Position numbers and translations under genes: made by a program
Assembly (NCBI GenBank): GCA_905479515.1
Contig: CAJQMX010000196.1
Location: 1-6,597 of the forward strand
DNA: 6,597 bases
Origin: an uncultured Parasphingopyxis sp.
GTDB taxonomy: Bacteria > Pseudomonadota > Alphaproteobacteria > Sphingomonadales > Sphingomonadaceae
Direction: 5' to 3'
Shown here: positions 1 to 5,764 of the stretch, in pieces
Layout of the letters: every line of letters begins with the position of its first letter
Position numbering within the stretch: position 1 is the first letter of the stretch
Notes under the pieces: generated by a model
Seen by the model: the letters and a program-made list of their open reading frames with translations, nothing else
The model's database searches: none
Told to the model about the DNA's origin: nothing

Positions 1-443
1 TTTACATATTTGAAGCTGTCGAGATCGATCACGAACATGGCCACCACGCGATTGCGGGATGCCGCCGTTTTGATCATCGCGGCGCCTTCACTGCTCAGCG
101 CACGGCGGTTGAGAAATCCGGTAAGGGGATCGCGCAAAGCGAGCTGACGGGCTTGCTTGGTCGCTTCCTTGTGCGTCTGAATCTGCTCGGTGACTTCATT
201 GTGGTGGCGCCAGCCAATCATGATCAGAGCGATGTTCAGGAGCAACGCAATGGCGAGCACGGGATCACGTTCTGATGCGGTACCATCGATAATGCTGGCA
301 ATAACCTGGCCGCCAAGACCGGCGAACATAAGGATCGCCAGCAGTGCTATCGAAGCAGACACTATGGCACGAGGCTTTTCTGGCTTTCCGGCACCAATGG
401 CGCCGGGTTTGTTTGTCGAAGCAATGTCTTTGCGTTCGCGCAT
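1..443 (-). CDS. Membrane-anchored GGDEF-domain protein (putative diguanylate cyclase), C-terminus beyond window
   Basis: Only the first 147 residues are present; the gene leaves the window at its left edge. Reading from the ATG at 443-441, there is a short Lys/Arg-rich cytoplasmic head (1-25), a hydrophobic segment at about 26-52, a second at about 61-78 ending in GWRHH, a helical linker (about 79-103), and then the start of a GGDEF domain. That start is recognisable from DPLTGFLNRR (105-114) and DLDSFKYV (140-147), which match the DxLTGLxNRR and DLDxFKxxND motifs of the family. Such domains make cyclic di-GMP from two GTP. The GGDEF signature and the inhibitory RxxD site lie outside the window, so activity cannot be judged. 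No periplasmic sensor domain is visible; the loop between the two membrane segments is only about 8-10 residues. A GAGG Shine-Dalgarno lies 8 nt before the ATG. The gene diverges from ffh. The domain call is firm; catalytic function is inferred. Confidence 0.85.
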   Translation of the reverse strand, partial: MRERKDIASTNKPGAIGAGKPEKPRAIVSASIALLAILMFAGLGGQVIASIIDGTASERDPVLAIALLLNIALIMIGWRHHNEVTEQIQTHKEATKQARQLALRDPLTGFLNRRALSSEGAAMIKTAASRNRVVAMFVIDLDSFKYV

Positions 444-673
444 ATTATAAACCTCGGTTCGGGAGCCGTCTTTTTACATAAACGGAGTGAAGACTGTGTT
501 AATTACGCTGCTTCTTAATGCGCACTTGTAAATGCGCGCTTTGGGCAGTATTTGGGCCCCAACAGTTCCGTAAGGAATGCAGATCACCGCGCCGATAAAG
601 GCGTACGCTGGCCAGCGAGTTTTCGCCCGCCGGCGTTTTTTGCGTTTTTTGGGGATCGGGAAGGATTTGAGCG
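444..673. other. Divergent intergenic region between the GGDEF gene and ffh
   Basis: This 230-bp stretch separates two head-to-head genes, so both promoters should be here. On the plus strand, TTGTAA (526-531) followed after 17 nt by TATTTG (549-554) is a weak candidate for ffh. Nearer ffh there is a GC-rich part: a possible small hairpin with arms GCGA (615-618) and TCGC (623-626), the perfect palindrome CGCCGGCG (628-635), and two T6 tracts (636-641 and 645-650) separated by GCG. ffh itself has a good Shine-Dalgarno, GGGAAGGA, ending 8 nt before its ATG. Short in-frame openings from ATGs at 518 and 532 have no ribosome-binding site. I see no RNA gene here. Confidence 0.6.
475..502 (-). promoter_or_regulatory. 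Candidate promoter for the GGDEF gene
   Basis: On the minus strand, TTAACA (502-497) matches the -35 consensus at five of six bases. It is followed after 16 nt by TATGTA (480-475) in the -10 position. Transcription would begin near 468 and give a short leader containing the GAGG ribosome-binding site. The -10 match is poor (three of six), and alphaproteobacterial promoters are hard to recognise by eye, so this is only a candidate. Confidence 0.3.
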
Positions 674-2128
674 ATGTTCGACAGTCTTAGCGATCGGCTT
701 GGCGGTGTATTTGACCGTTTAAAGGGCCGTGGTTCGCTGAACGAAAGCGATGTCCGCGCGGCGATGCGCGAAGTGCGCATTGCGTTGCTTGAGGCCGATG
801 TCGCGCTGCCCGTTGCCCGAGAATTTGTCGAAGGCGTTACCGAGCAAGCCGTTGGCCAGCAGGTTCTCAAATCGGTCACACCGGGGCAGCAGGTCGTCAA
901 GATCGTCAATGACGCGCTTGTCGAGATGCTCGGCGCGGACGCTTCCGAACTCAATCTTGATGGCACGCCGCCCAATGTGGTGATGATGGTCGGTCTGCAG
1001 GGTTCTGGTAAAACCACGACCACGGCAAAGATCGCCAAGCGGCTTACCGAAAAGGGTCGCAAAAAGGTGCTGATGGCGTCGCTCGACGTTAATCGCCCGG
1101 CGGCTCAGGAGCAGCTGGCTGTGCTCGGCACGCAAACAGATGTTGCCACCTTGCCGATCGTTCAGGGGCAGCAGCCCGTTGATATCGCAAAGCGCGCCCT
1201 TCAGGCGGCCAAGCTGCAGGGCTTTGACGTTGTGATGCTCGATACGGCGGGCCGCCTCCATGTCGATCATCAGTTGATGGAAGAGATGAAGGCGGTCGCC
1301 GATGTTGCGACGCCGCAGGAAATCCTTCTCGTTGTCGATGCGCTTACCGGGCAGGACGCGGTGAATGTCGCGAAGAATTTTGCCGAGCAGGTGCCACTGA
1401 CCGGCACGGTGCTGACCCGGATGGACGGCGATGCACGCGGCGGCGCGGCGCTTTCAATGCGCGCGGTCACCGGCACGCCGATCAAATTTGTCGGCGTTGG
1501 CGAAAAACTCGATGCGCTGGAGGAATTCCATCCTGAGCGCGTGGCGGGCCGCATTCTTGGCATGGGCGATGTTGTCAGCCTGGTCGAGCGCGCCACGGAA
1601 ACGGTGCAGGCTGAAGAAGCCGAAGCCTTTGCCGCAAAGATGGCCAAGGGCCAGTTCGACATGAACGATCTGCGCACCCAATTGGCGCAGATGCAGCGCA
1701 TGGGCGGGCTTGGCGCGCTGGCCGGGATGTTGCCGGGCATGAAAAAAGCGCAGGCCGCGATGGCGAATAGCGGCATGGATGACAAGGTTCTCGTCCATAT
1801 GGATGCGATCATCGGCTCGATGACCAAGAAAGAGCGGGCAAAACCCGCGCTGCTCAACGCCAAGCGCAAGATCCGCGTGGCCAAGGGATCCGGTCAGACG
1901 GTGCAGGACGTCAACAAGCTCCTCAAGATGCACAAGGAAATGTCATCCGCGATGAAGCGCATCAAGAAGATGGGCGGCCTCAAAGGGTTGATGAAGATGA
2001 TGGGCGGCGGGGGCGGCATGGATGGCCTTCCCGGCGGCGGTGAAATGCCATCCGGCGGGGCGCCTGGCCTGCCCGGTATGCCGGGGCAGGGCATTCCCCC
2101 CGGTCTCGATAAATTATTGAAACGCTAG
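674..2128 (+). CDS. ffh: Signal recognition particle protein Ffh (SRP54 GTPase)
   Basis: Ffh binds 4.5S RNA and hydrophobic signal sequences emerging from the ribosome, then docks with FtsY to deliver nascent membrane proteins. The 484-residue product has the full domain order. The N-domain four-helix bundle is at about 1-95. The G domain has P-loop GLQGSGKTT (107-115), DVNRPAA (138-144), DTAGR (190-194), TRMDGDARGG (248-257) and GVGEK (274-278). The M domain starts at about 325, and GSGQTVQDVNKLLK (405-418) lies in its RNA-binding part. The C-terminus (about 433-484) is rich in Met, Gly and Pro and ends GLDKLLKR. The G4 motif carries Arg instead of the usual Lys of TKxD. Length is slightly above the usual 450-ish because of the Gly/Pro tail. 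GGGAAGGA 8 nt upstream supports the ATG. It heads the ffh-rpsP-rimM-trmD-rplS cluster; the 45-nt gap before rpsP suggests cotranscription. Confidence 0.97.
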   Translation: MFDSLSDRLGGVFDRLKGRGSLNESDVRAAMREVRIALLEADVALPVAREFVEGVTEQAVGQQVLKSVTPGQQVVKIVNDALVEMLGADASELNLDGTPPNVVMMVGLQGSGKTTTTAKIAKRLTEKGRKKVLMASLDVNRPAAQEQLAVLGTQTDVATLPIVQGQQPVDIAKRALQAAKLQGFDVVMLDTAGRLHVDHQLMEEMKAVADVATPQEILLVVDALTGQDAVNVAKNFAEQVPLTGTVLTRMDGDARGGAALSMRAVTGTPIKFVGVGEKLDALEEFHPERVAGRILGMGDVVSLVERATETVQAEEAEAFAAKMAKGQFDMNDLRTQLAQMQRMGGLGALAGMLPGMKKAQAAMANSGMDDKVLVHMDAIIGSMTKKERAKPALLNAKRKIRVAKGSGQTVQDVNKLLKMHKEMSSAMKRIKKMGGLKGLMKMMGGGGGMDGLPGGGEMPSGGAPGLPGMPGQGIPPGLDKLLKR

Positions 2129-2173
2129 AATTTTTTTGAATTGAATTTGGATTTTTGAAAGAAGGAATTATCA
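2129..2173 (+). promoter_or_regulatory. AT-rich ffh-rpsP spacer with strong Shine-Dalgarno for rpsP
   Basis: The 45-nt gap is strikingly A/T-rich against its GC-rich surroundings. It includes a T7 run just after the ffh stop and recurring GAATT/GATTT-like units. It ends with AAGAAGGA (2159-2166), 7 nt before the rpsP ATG. No stable hairpin precedes the T run, so it does not look like an intrinsic terminator. An unstructured U-rich leader would favour ribosome (S1) binding; an internal promoter is also possible, but I could not find a convincing -35/-10 pair. Confidence 0.5.
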
Positions 2174-2716
2174 ATGTCAGTAGCAATTCGGCTGTCCCGC
2201 GGTGGCGCCAAGAAGCGGCCTTATTACAAGATCGTCGTTACCGATTCCCGCAAAGCACGGGACGGCAAGTTCATCGAGCGTATCGGCAGCTACAACCCGC
2301 TGCTCGCCAAGGATGATCCCGATCGCGTGAAGCTCGACGAAGATCGTGCAAAGCATTGGCTCTCGGTCGGCGCGCAGCCATCTGACCGCGTAATGCGCTT
2401 CCTCGATGCCGCTGGCATCATGGAACGTCCGGCCCGCAACAACCCGCAAAAAGCAGAGCCGGGCGACAAGGCCAAGGAACGCATCGAAGAGAAAACGGCT
2501 AAGGAAGAAGCCGCCAAGGAAGCGGCTGCCGCTGCCGCAGCTGCGCCGGCTGAAGAAGCCCCGGCAGAAGAAGCTGCTGCTGAAACGCCAGCCGAGGAAG
2601 CTCCAGCTGAGGAAGCCGCTGCTGAAGAGGCTCCGGCCGAAGAAGCCAAAGCTGACGAAGCTCCGGCTGAAGCCGCTGCTGAAGAAGCTCCCGCAGAAGA
2701 AGAAGCCAAGAGCTAA
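2174..2716 (+). CDS. rpsP: 30S ribosomal protein S16 with a long acidic Ala/Glu/Pro C-terminal tail
   Basis: S16 is an early-binding protein of the small subunit. Residues 1-84 form a standard S16 core: [20 protein letters not shown] at the start, [11 protein letters not shown] (21-31), [11 protein letters not shown] (33-43), and a [12 protein letters not shown] segment (62-73) leading to the conserved helix. Bacterial S16 is usually about 80-90 residues; this one is 180. The extra 96 residues begin with a charged, probably helical Lys/Glu/Ala stretch (about 94-118) and continue as degenerate [10 protein letters not shown] repeats (about 124-178) with many Glu and few basic residues, odd for an rRNA-binding protein. 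Longer S16 tails of this kind occur in some alphaproteobacteria. The reading frame is unbroken and the start has a strong Shine-Dalgarno. It lies between ffh and rimM, and its stop is in the same frame as rimM, two codons before it. Confidence 0.96.
   Translation: MSVAIRLSRGGAKKRPYYKIVVTDSRKARDGKFIERIGSYNPLLAKDDPDRVKLDEDRAKHWLSVGAQPSDRVMRFLDAAGIMERPARNNPQKAEPGDKAKERIEEKTAKEEAAKEAAAAAAAAPAEEAPAEEAAAETPAEEAPAEEAAAEEAPAEEAKADEAPAEAAAEEAPAEEEAKS
2543..2707 (+). repeat. Degenerate APAEE-coding repeat in the 3' part of rpsP
   Basis: The DNA encodes residues 124-178 of S16, a run of five-residue units: APAEE at 124, 129, 143, 153 and 172, with variants TPAEE (138), AAAEE (148) and APAEA (163). Codons differ between units (GCC/GCT/GCA/GCG, CCG/CCA/CCC, GAA/GAG), so the repeat is kept at protein level rather than as a recent perfect DNA duplication. 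The same bases create long spurious open frames on the opposite strand (Ser/Ala-rich and Phe/Ser-rich) and in a second forward frame (Lys/Arg/Leu-rich). Confidence 0.8.
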
Positions 2717-2722
2717 ATCTTG
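2708..2722 (+). promoter_or_regulatory. Weak ribosome-binding site and TTG start of rimM
   Basis: The RimM N-terminal domain begins immediately after this point ([11 protein letters not shown]), so translation must start here. No ATG or GTG is available between the rpsP stop TAA (2714-2716) and the conserved sequence; the only candidate is TTG at 2720-2722. The best Shine-Dalgarno-like bases are AAGAG at 2708-2712, inside the last rpsP codons. Initiation is therefore probably inefficient and coupled to rpsP termination. Confidence 0.75.
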
Positions 2723-3199
2723 GCCGACAAGCGCATTACCCTCGCCGTTATTGCCGGAGCACAAGGCATTGGCGGCGAGGTGCGCCTCAAACTGTTCGCC
2801 GAGAGCCTGGACAGTTTGAAACAGCACAAGACATTCGAGGTGGGTGGGAAAACGCTCACGCTCAAATCCGTGCGCCAGACCAGCAAGATGCCGGTCGCCC
2901 GTTTCGCTGAAATCACCGACCGTAATGGCGCCGAAGCCGCGCGCGGCGCTGAACTGACCATCCCACGCACCGCCCTGCCGCCACTGGCCGAGGGTGAATA
3001 TTATCATATCGATCTGATCGGACTGCCCTGCATCACCGAGAGCGGTGACCCAGTTGGCGAAGCCATTTCTGTCGAAAATTTCGGTGCGGGCGATATATTG
3101 GAAATCCGCAAGCCGGACGGCAAGGATTTCATGGTGCCGATGAAGGCCGCGACGCCTTCGGAAACCAGCATCACGCTGGACAGCGATTTTCTGCCATGA
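2720..3199 (+). CDS. rimM: Ribosome maturation factor RimM (16S rRNA processing)
   Basis: RimM assists 30S assembly by binding near S19 and the 16S 3' head domain. The 159 residues show the two expected domains. The N-terminal barrel (about 5-84) has [14 protein letters not shown] (13-26), corresponding to the family's GxxGxxGEVxVxxF pattern. The C-terminal PRC-barrel (about 92-159) starts [12 protein letters not shown] (91-102), contains [20 protein letters not shown] (110-129) and ends SDFLP. Length is at the short end of the family, but both domains are present. The start is TTG, with only ATC between it and the rpsP stop, in the same frame as rpsP. The stop TGA (3197-3199) overlaps the trmD ATG. 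The position between rpsP and trmD is the classical one. Confidence 0.94.
   Translation: MADKRITLAVIAGAQGIGGEVRLKLFAESLDSLKQHKTFEVGGKTLTLKSVRQTSKMPVARFAEITDRNGAEAARGAELTIPRTALPPLAEGEYYHIDLIGLPCITESGDPVGEAISVENFGAGDILEIRKPDGKDFMVPMKAATPSETSITLDSDFLP
3196..3199 (+). promoter_or_regulatory. ATGA stop/start overlap coupling rimM to trmD
   Basis: The trmD ATG (3196-3198) and the rimM TGA (3197-3199) share bases. The preceding 20 nt hold no purine-rich Shine-Dalgarno, so trmD probably depends on ribosomes that have just finished rimM. This is a sequence observation; coupling is inferred. Confidence 0.7.
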
Positions 3200-3939
3200 G
3201 TTTCGCCGCCACCATCCTCACCTTGTACCCCGAAATGTTTCCCGGGCCGCTTGGGCATTCGATTGCCGGGCGGGCGAAGGATGAGGGGAAATGGTCGATC
3301 GAAACGCTGCAGATCCGCGATTTCGCGACCGACAAGCATCATACGGTCGATGATACGCCGGCGGGCGGTGGGGCTGGCATGGTGATGAAGGCGAACGTGC
3401 TGGGTGCGGCGGTGGATGAAGCGCTTGAGCGCCAACCTGACGCGCCTTTGCTGGCCATGTCTCCGCGTGGAAAGCCGCTGACACAAGCGCGCGTCCGATC
3501 ACTTTCAACCGGGCCGGGCGTCACCATCTTGTGCGGCCGGTTCGAAGGTTTCGACGAGCGGATTTTCGAGGCCCGGCCGGTCGAAGAAGTCTCGATTGGT
3601 GACTATATCCTGTCCGGCGGCGAAATTGGCGCTTTGGCGCTGTTAGACGCTTGCATCAGGCTGCTTCCCGGGGTAATGGGCGCGGCTTCAAGCGGCGATG
3701 AGGAAAGCTTCGAACAGGGGCTTCTCGAATATCCGCATTACACCCGGCCTAAAGAATGGGAAGGGCGCACGATCCCTGAAGTGTTGCGATCGGGGGATCA
3801 TGCGAAGATCGAGGCATGGCGAAAAGCCCATGCTGAGAACATAACACGGTCACGGCGGCCGGATCTTTGGGAGCGCTATACTGGCACTCCGGATCAGTCG
3901 CCCTCTGGTGCGCAACGCGAAAAGTTAAAGGACGAATGA
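3196..3939 (+). CDS. trmD: tRNA (guanine-N1)-methyltransferase TrmD
   Basis: TrmD methylates N1 of G37 next to the anticodon using S-adenosylmethionine, preventing +1 frameshifting; it works as a dimer with a trefoil-knot fold. The 247-residue protein is of normal length. Visible motifs are [13 protein letters not shown] (52-64), [10 protein letters not shown] (88-97), the knot segments [11 protein letters not shown] (113-123) and [11 protein letters not shown] (133-143), RLLPGVMG (155-162), [16 protein letters not shown] (170-185), [11 protein letters not shown] (199-209) and RRPDLW (220-225). By alignment from memory to the E. coli enzyme, R155 corresponds to Arg154 and E170 to the catalytic Asp169, so the general base is Glu here. 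The start overlaps the rimM stop, and the stop is one base before the rplS ATG. Identity is firm. Confidence 0.97.
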   Translation: MSFAATILTLYPEMFPGPLGHSIAGRAKDEGKWSIETLQIRDFATDKHHTVDDTPAGGGAGMVMKANVLGAAVDEALERQPDAPLLAMSPRGKPLTQARVRSLSTGPGVTILCGRFEGFDERIFEARPVEEVSIGDYILSGGEIGALALLDACIRLLPGVMGAASSGDEESFEQGLLEYPHYTRPKEWEGRTIPEVLRSGDHAKIEAWRKAHAENITRSRRPDLWERYTGTPDQSPSGAQREKLKDE

Positions 3940-3940
3940 G

Positions 3941-4360
3941 ATGAATCTCATCGAAACACTCGAGGCGGAAGCCATTGAGAGCATTACGAACGAAAAAACT
4001 CTTCCCCAGTTCAAAGCGGGCGATACGCTGCGCGTGGGTGTGAAGGTTGTTGAGGGTGATCGCACCCGTATTCAGAATTACGAAGGCGTGTGCATCGCGC
4101 GCACCAATCGCGGCATGGGATCGAGCTTCACGGTTCGCAAAATCTCGTTCGGCGAAGGCGTTGAGCGCGTATTCCCGTTGTACAGCCCGAATGTCGACAG
4201 CGTGACCGTGCTCAAGCGCGGCGTCGTGCGTCGTGCCAAGCTTTACTATCTGCGCGGCCTTACCGGCAAGCGCGCGCGTATCGTTGAAAAGCGCGATGAT
4301 CGCGAAAAGAACACGATCAAGGTTGAAAAGCCCGAAGAAGCAGCAGCTACCGAAAGCTGA
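3941..4360 (+). CDS. rplS: 50S ribosomal protein L19
   Basis: L19 sits at the interface of the 50S and 30S subunits. The 139-residue product has the typical L19 sequence: [32 protein letters not shown] (24-43), [15 protein letters not shown] (44-58), [20 protein letters not shown] (63-82), and the family signature [19 protein letters not shown] (92-110). It is somewhat longer than the common 115-125 residues because of a charged C-terminal extension ending EEAAATES. A strong AAAGGA (3927-3932) lies 8 nt before the ATG, inside the last trmD codons; the nearby ATG at 3936 is out of frame. It is the last gene before the intrinsic terminator at 4383-4417. Confidence 0.97.
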   Translation: MNLIETLEAEAIESITNEKTLPQFKAGDTLRVGVKVVEGDRTRIQNYEGVCIARTNRGMGSSFTVRKISFGEGVERVFPLYSPNVDSVTVLKRGVVRRAKLYYLRGLTGKRARIVEKRDDREKNTIKVEKPEEAAATES

Positions 4361-4382
4361 GCAATTCGAGATTGCGAACAGG

Positions 4383-4417
4383 ATAAGGGCTGCCCTAACG
4401 GGTGGCCCTTATTTTTT
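4383..4417 (+). terminator. Rho-independent terminator after rplS
   Basis: A perfect 8-bp stem, ATAAGGGC (4383-4390) with GCCCTTAT (4405-4412), continues through two G-T wobbles and CCC/GGG (4393-4395 with 4400-4402), closing on the tetraloop TAAC. A T6 run (4412-4417) follows directly. It begins 22 nt after the rplS stop and should end the ffh-to-rplS transcript. Confidence 0.92.
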
Positions 4418-4437
4418 GGGGCGTTTAAGGGGTCGCA

Positions 4438-5619
4438 ATGACCGATAAATCTGGCGGAGTTCTGGGCTTTAACGCTGCATGGTCGATGGCTGTCGGCGGC
4501 ATGATCGGCGGTGGAATATTCGCGACCCTGGGCGTGGTGATCGAGGTGGCCGGGGAGGGGGCTTGGATCAGCTTTCTCATTGGCGGTTTGATCGCGCTGG
4601 CGACAGGCCATAGCTATGCAGCGCTGACGGTTGAGACGGGGCAGTCCGGCGGTGTCTATCGGTTTCTCAAGGAACTCGGCTATCGGCGCGCGGCGCGATG
4701 GTCGGCCTGGATCCTCATCTTCGGCTATACGCTGACGGTCTCCGTTTATGCCTATACGTTCGGTGCCTATATGGCGAACGCGCTGGGCGGACCTGCATGG
4801 CTGCCGCAGCTCTTGGCCATTGTTTCGATACTTGTGCTTGCTGGCGTGAATGTCATGGGCGCCGGTGAGGCATCCATGGTCGAGATCATAGCGGTATGGG
4901 GCAAGCTGGCCATTCTTGCCGCGCTTGCGATGTTCGGTCTGTGGCAATGGGAACCGGCCCAACTCATGCTGGAACAGCCGCCGGGCTGGTTTGGAGCGAT
5001 TATCGGCGCAGGCACGGTGTTCATGGCTTATGAGGGCTTTCAGCTGCTCGCCTATGACTATGAAGAGATGCGCAACCGGGAATTGATGATGCCACGGGTC
5101 ATGCCGCTTGCCATTATAACCGCGCTGCTCATCTATATTGGTGTGGCGCTTGGCGTGCCGATGCTGATTGGTGCGCAGGCGGTTGTCGAGCAGCGTGAGG
5201 TGGCACTGGCCACGGCAGGGCGCGCGGCGCTTGGCACGACCGGCTTTGTCGCGGTGACCATCGCTGCAGCCTTCTCAACGGCTTCAGCCATCAATGCGAC
5301 CCTGTTCGCGACGGCTCGCCTGGCCCGCTCAGTCGCCAATGAAGGCGAGATGCCACGCATTTTTGCGCGCGAGGACAAGGAAGGCGTGCCCTATGCGGGA
5401 ATATTGCTGATATCGGCTGTGGCGCTGGCGCTGACGGTGCTTGGCGGACTGGGAGATCTGGTGAAGGGCGCGAGCATCGTCTTCCTGATCGTCTTTGGCC
5501 TCGTCAATGTGATTGCCCTGAAAAAGCGTATTGCCCATCCCGCTATCGCCTGGTTCGGCTGTATCGGGGCAGCATGTGCCGCGGTTATTCTGGCAATGCA
5601 CCAGTTCGGCTTTGTCTAG
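4438..5619 (+). CDS. APC-superfamily amino-acid permease
   Basis: This is an integral inner-membrane protein of 393 residues with about eleven hydrophobic segments (approximately 14-36, 42-62, 86-113, 121-141, 146-170, 184-206, 220-244, 266-292, 317-337, 340-362, 367-388). GGMIGGGIF (20-28) in the first segment is the broken-helix substrate motif of the amino acid-polyamine-cation family, and AYEGFQLLAYDYEEM (197-211) is the matching sixth-helix region followed by the usual charged loop. LFATARLARSVANEGEMPRI (289-308) is the conserved segment after the eighth helix. The substrate cannot be told from sequence; transport of an amino acid or related amine driven by an ion gradient or exchange is the family expectation. 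It is shorter than typical 12-helix members (about 430-500), probably lacking the last helix. AAGGGG lies 5 nt before the ATG. The gene starts 20 nt after the terminator T run, leaving little room for a separate promoter. Confidence 0.87.
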   Translation: MTDKSGGVLGFNAAWSMAVGGMIGGGIFATLGVVIEVAGEGAWISFLIGGLIALATGHSYAALTVETGQSGGVYRFLKELGYRRAARWSAWILIFGYTLTVSVYAYTFGAYMANALGGPAWLPQLLAIVSILVLAGVNVMGAGEASMVEIIAVWGKLAILAALAMFGLWQWEPAQLMLEQPPGWFGAIIGAGTVFMAYEGFQLLAYDYEEMRNRELMMPRVMPLAIITALLIYIGVALGVPMLIGAQAVVEQREVALATAGRAALGTTGFVAVTIAAAFSTASAINATLFATARLARSVANEGEMPRIFAREDKEGVPYAGILLISAVALALTVLGGLGDLVKGASIVFLIVFGLVNVIALKKRIAHPAIAWFGCIGAACAAVILAMHQFGFV

Positions 5620-5764
5620 GGCCTTGATTGTTCCAGAGGGCAAAGGCCAAAATGTCATCGGCAGTGTGTGAAAAGCCAGGCTTGCGCCGCCTAAACTAAG
5701 GATCGGCTTGGCGAATGGCGGGCTACGCGCTAGACGCCGCCAGCTTGATCAAAGGATTGCGAAT
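5620..5764. other. Intergenic region between the permease gene and asd
   Basis: This 145-bp gap has two weak inverted repeats: GGCCTT (5620-5625) with AAGGCC (5643-5648), not followed by T residues, and TGGCGG (5716-5721) with CCGCCA (5737-5742), just upstream of the asd ribosome-binding site. The region should hold the asd promoter, but I found no convincing -35/-10 pair. No clear terminator for the permease gene and no RNA gene are visible. The asd Shine-Dalgarno AAAGGA is at 5751-5756. Confidence 0.5.

Noticed and set aside
444..451. TATAAT-like bases next to the GGDEF start codon (minus strand)
   Set aside because: They lie between the GAGG ribosome-binding site and the ATG, so a promoter there would exclude the ribosome-binding site from the mRNA.
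499..518. Two TTAA half-sites resembling a CtrA box
   Set aside because: The halves are 12 nt apart, whereas the CtrA consensus has 7 nt between TTAA elements.
518..598. Short leader-peptide-like open frames in the ffh upstream region (ATG at 518 and 532)
   Set aside because: Neither has a Shine-Dalgarno, and neither shows a run of regulatory codons or other attenuation signature.
499..1062. Minus-strand open frame across the ffh upstream region and N domain
   Set aside because: It is antisense to the clearly coding ffh, has low-complexity Ser/Thr/Arg composition and resembles no family I know.
2406..2819. Plus-strand Lys/Arg/Leu-rich open frame inside rpsP running into rimM
   Set aside because: It is an alternative frame of the Ala/Glu repeat with no ribosome-binding site and no recognisable domain.
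2177..3007. Long minus-strand open frame over rpsP and rimM, rich in Phe, Ser and Gly
   Set aside because: Its composition is the antisense readout of the APAEE-coding repeat; the opposite strand codes for recognisable S16 and RimM.
4246..4962. Minus-strand open frame crossing the rplS terminator into the permease gene
   Set aside because: It is antisense to two recognised genes and spans the terminator hairpin, with no family resemblance.
5620..5648. GGCCTT/AAGGCC inverted repeat right after the permease stop
   Set aside because: It has a 6-bp stem with a 17-nt loop and no T run on either side; too weak to call a terminator.
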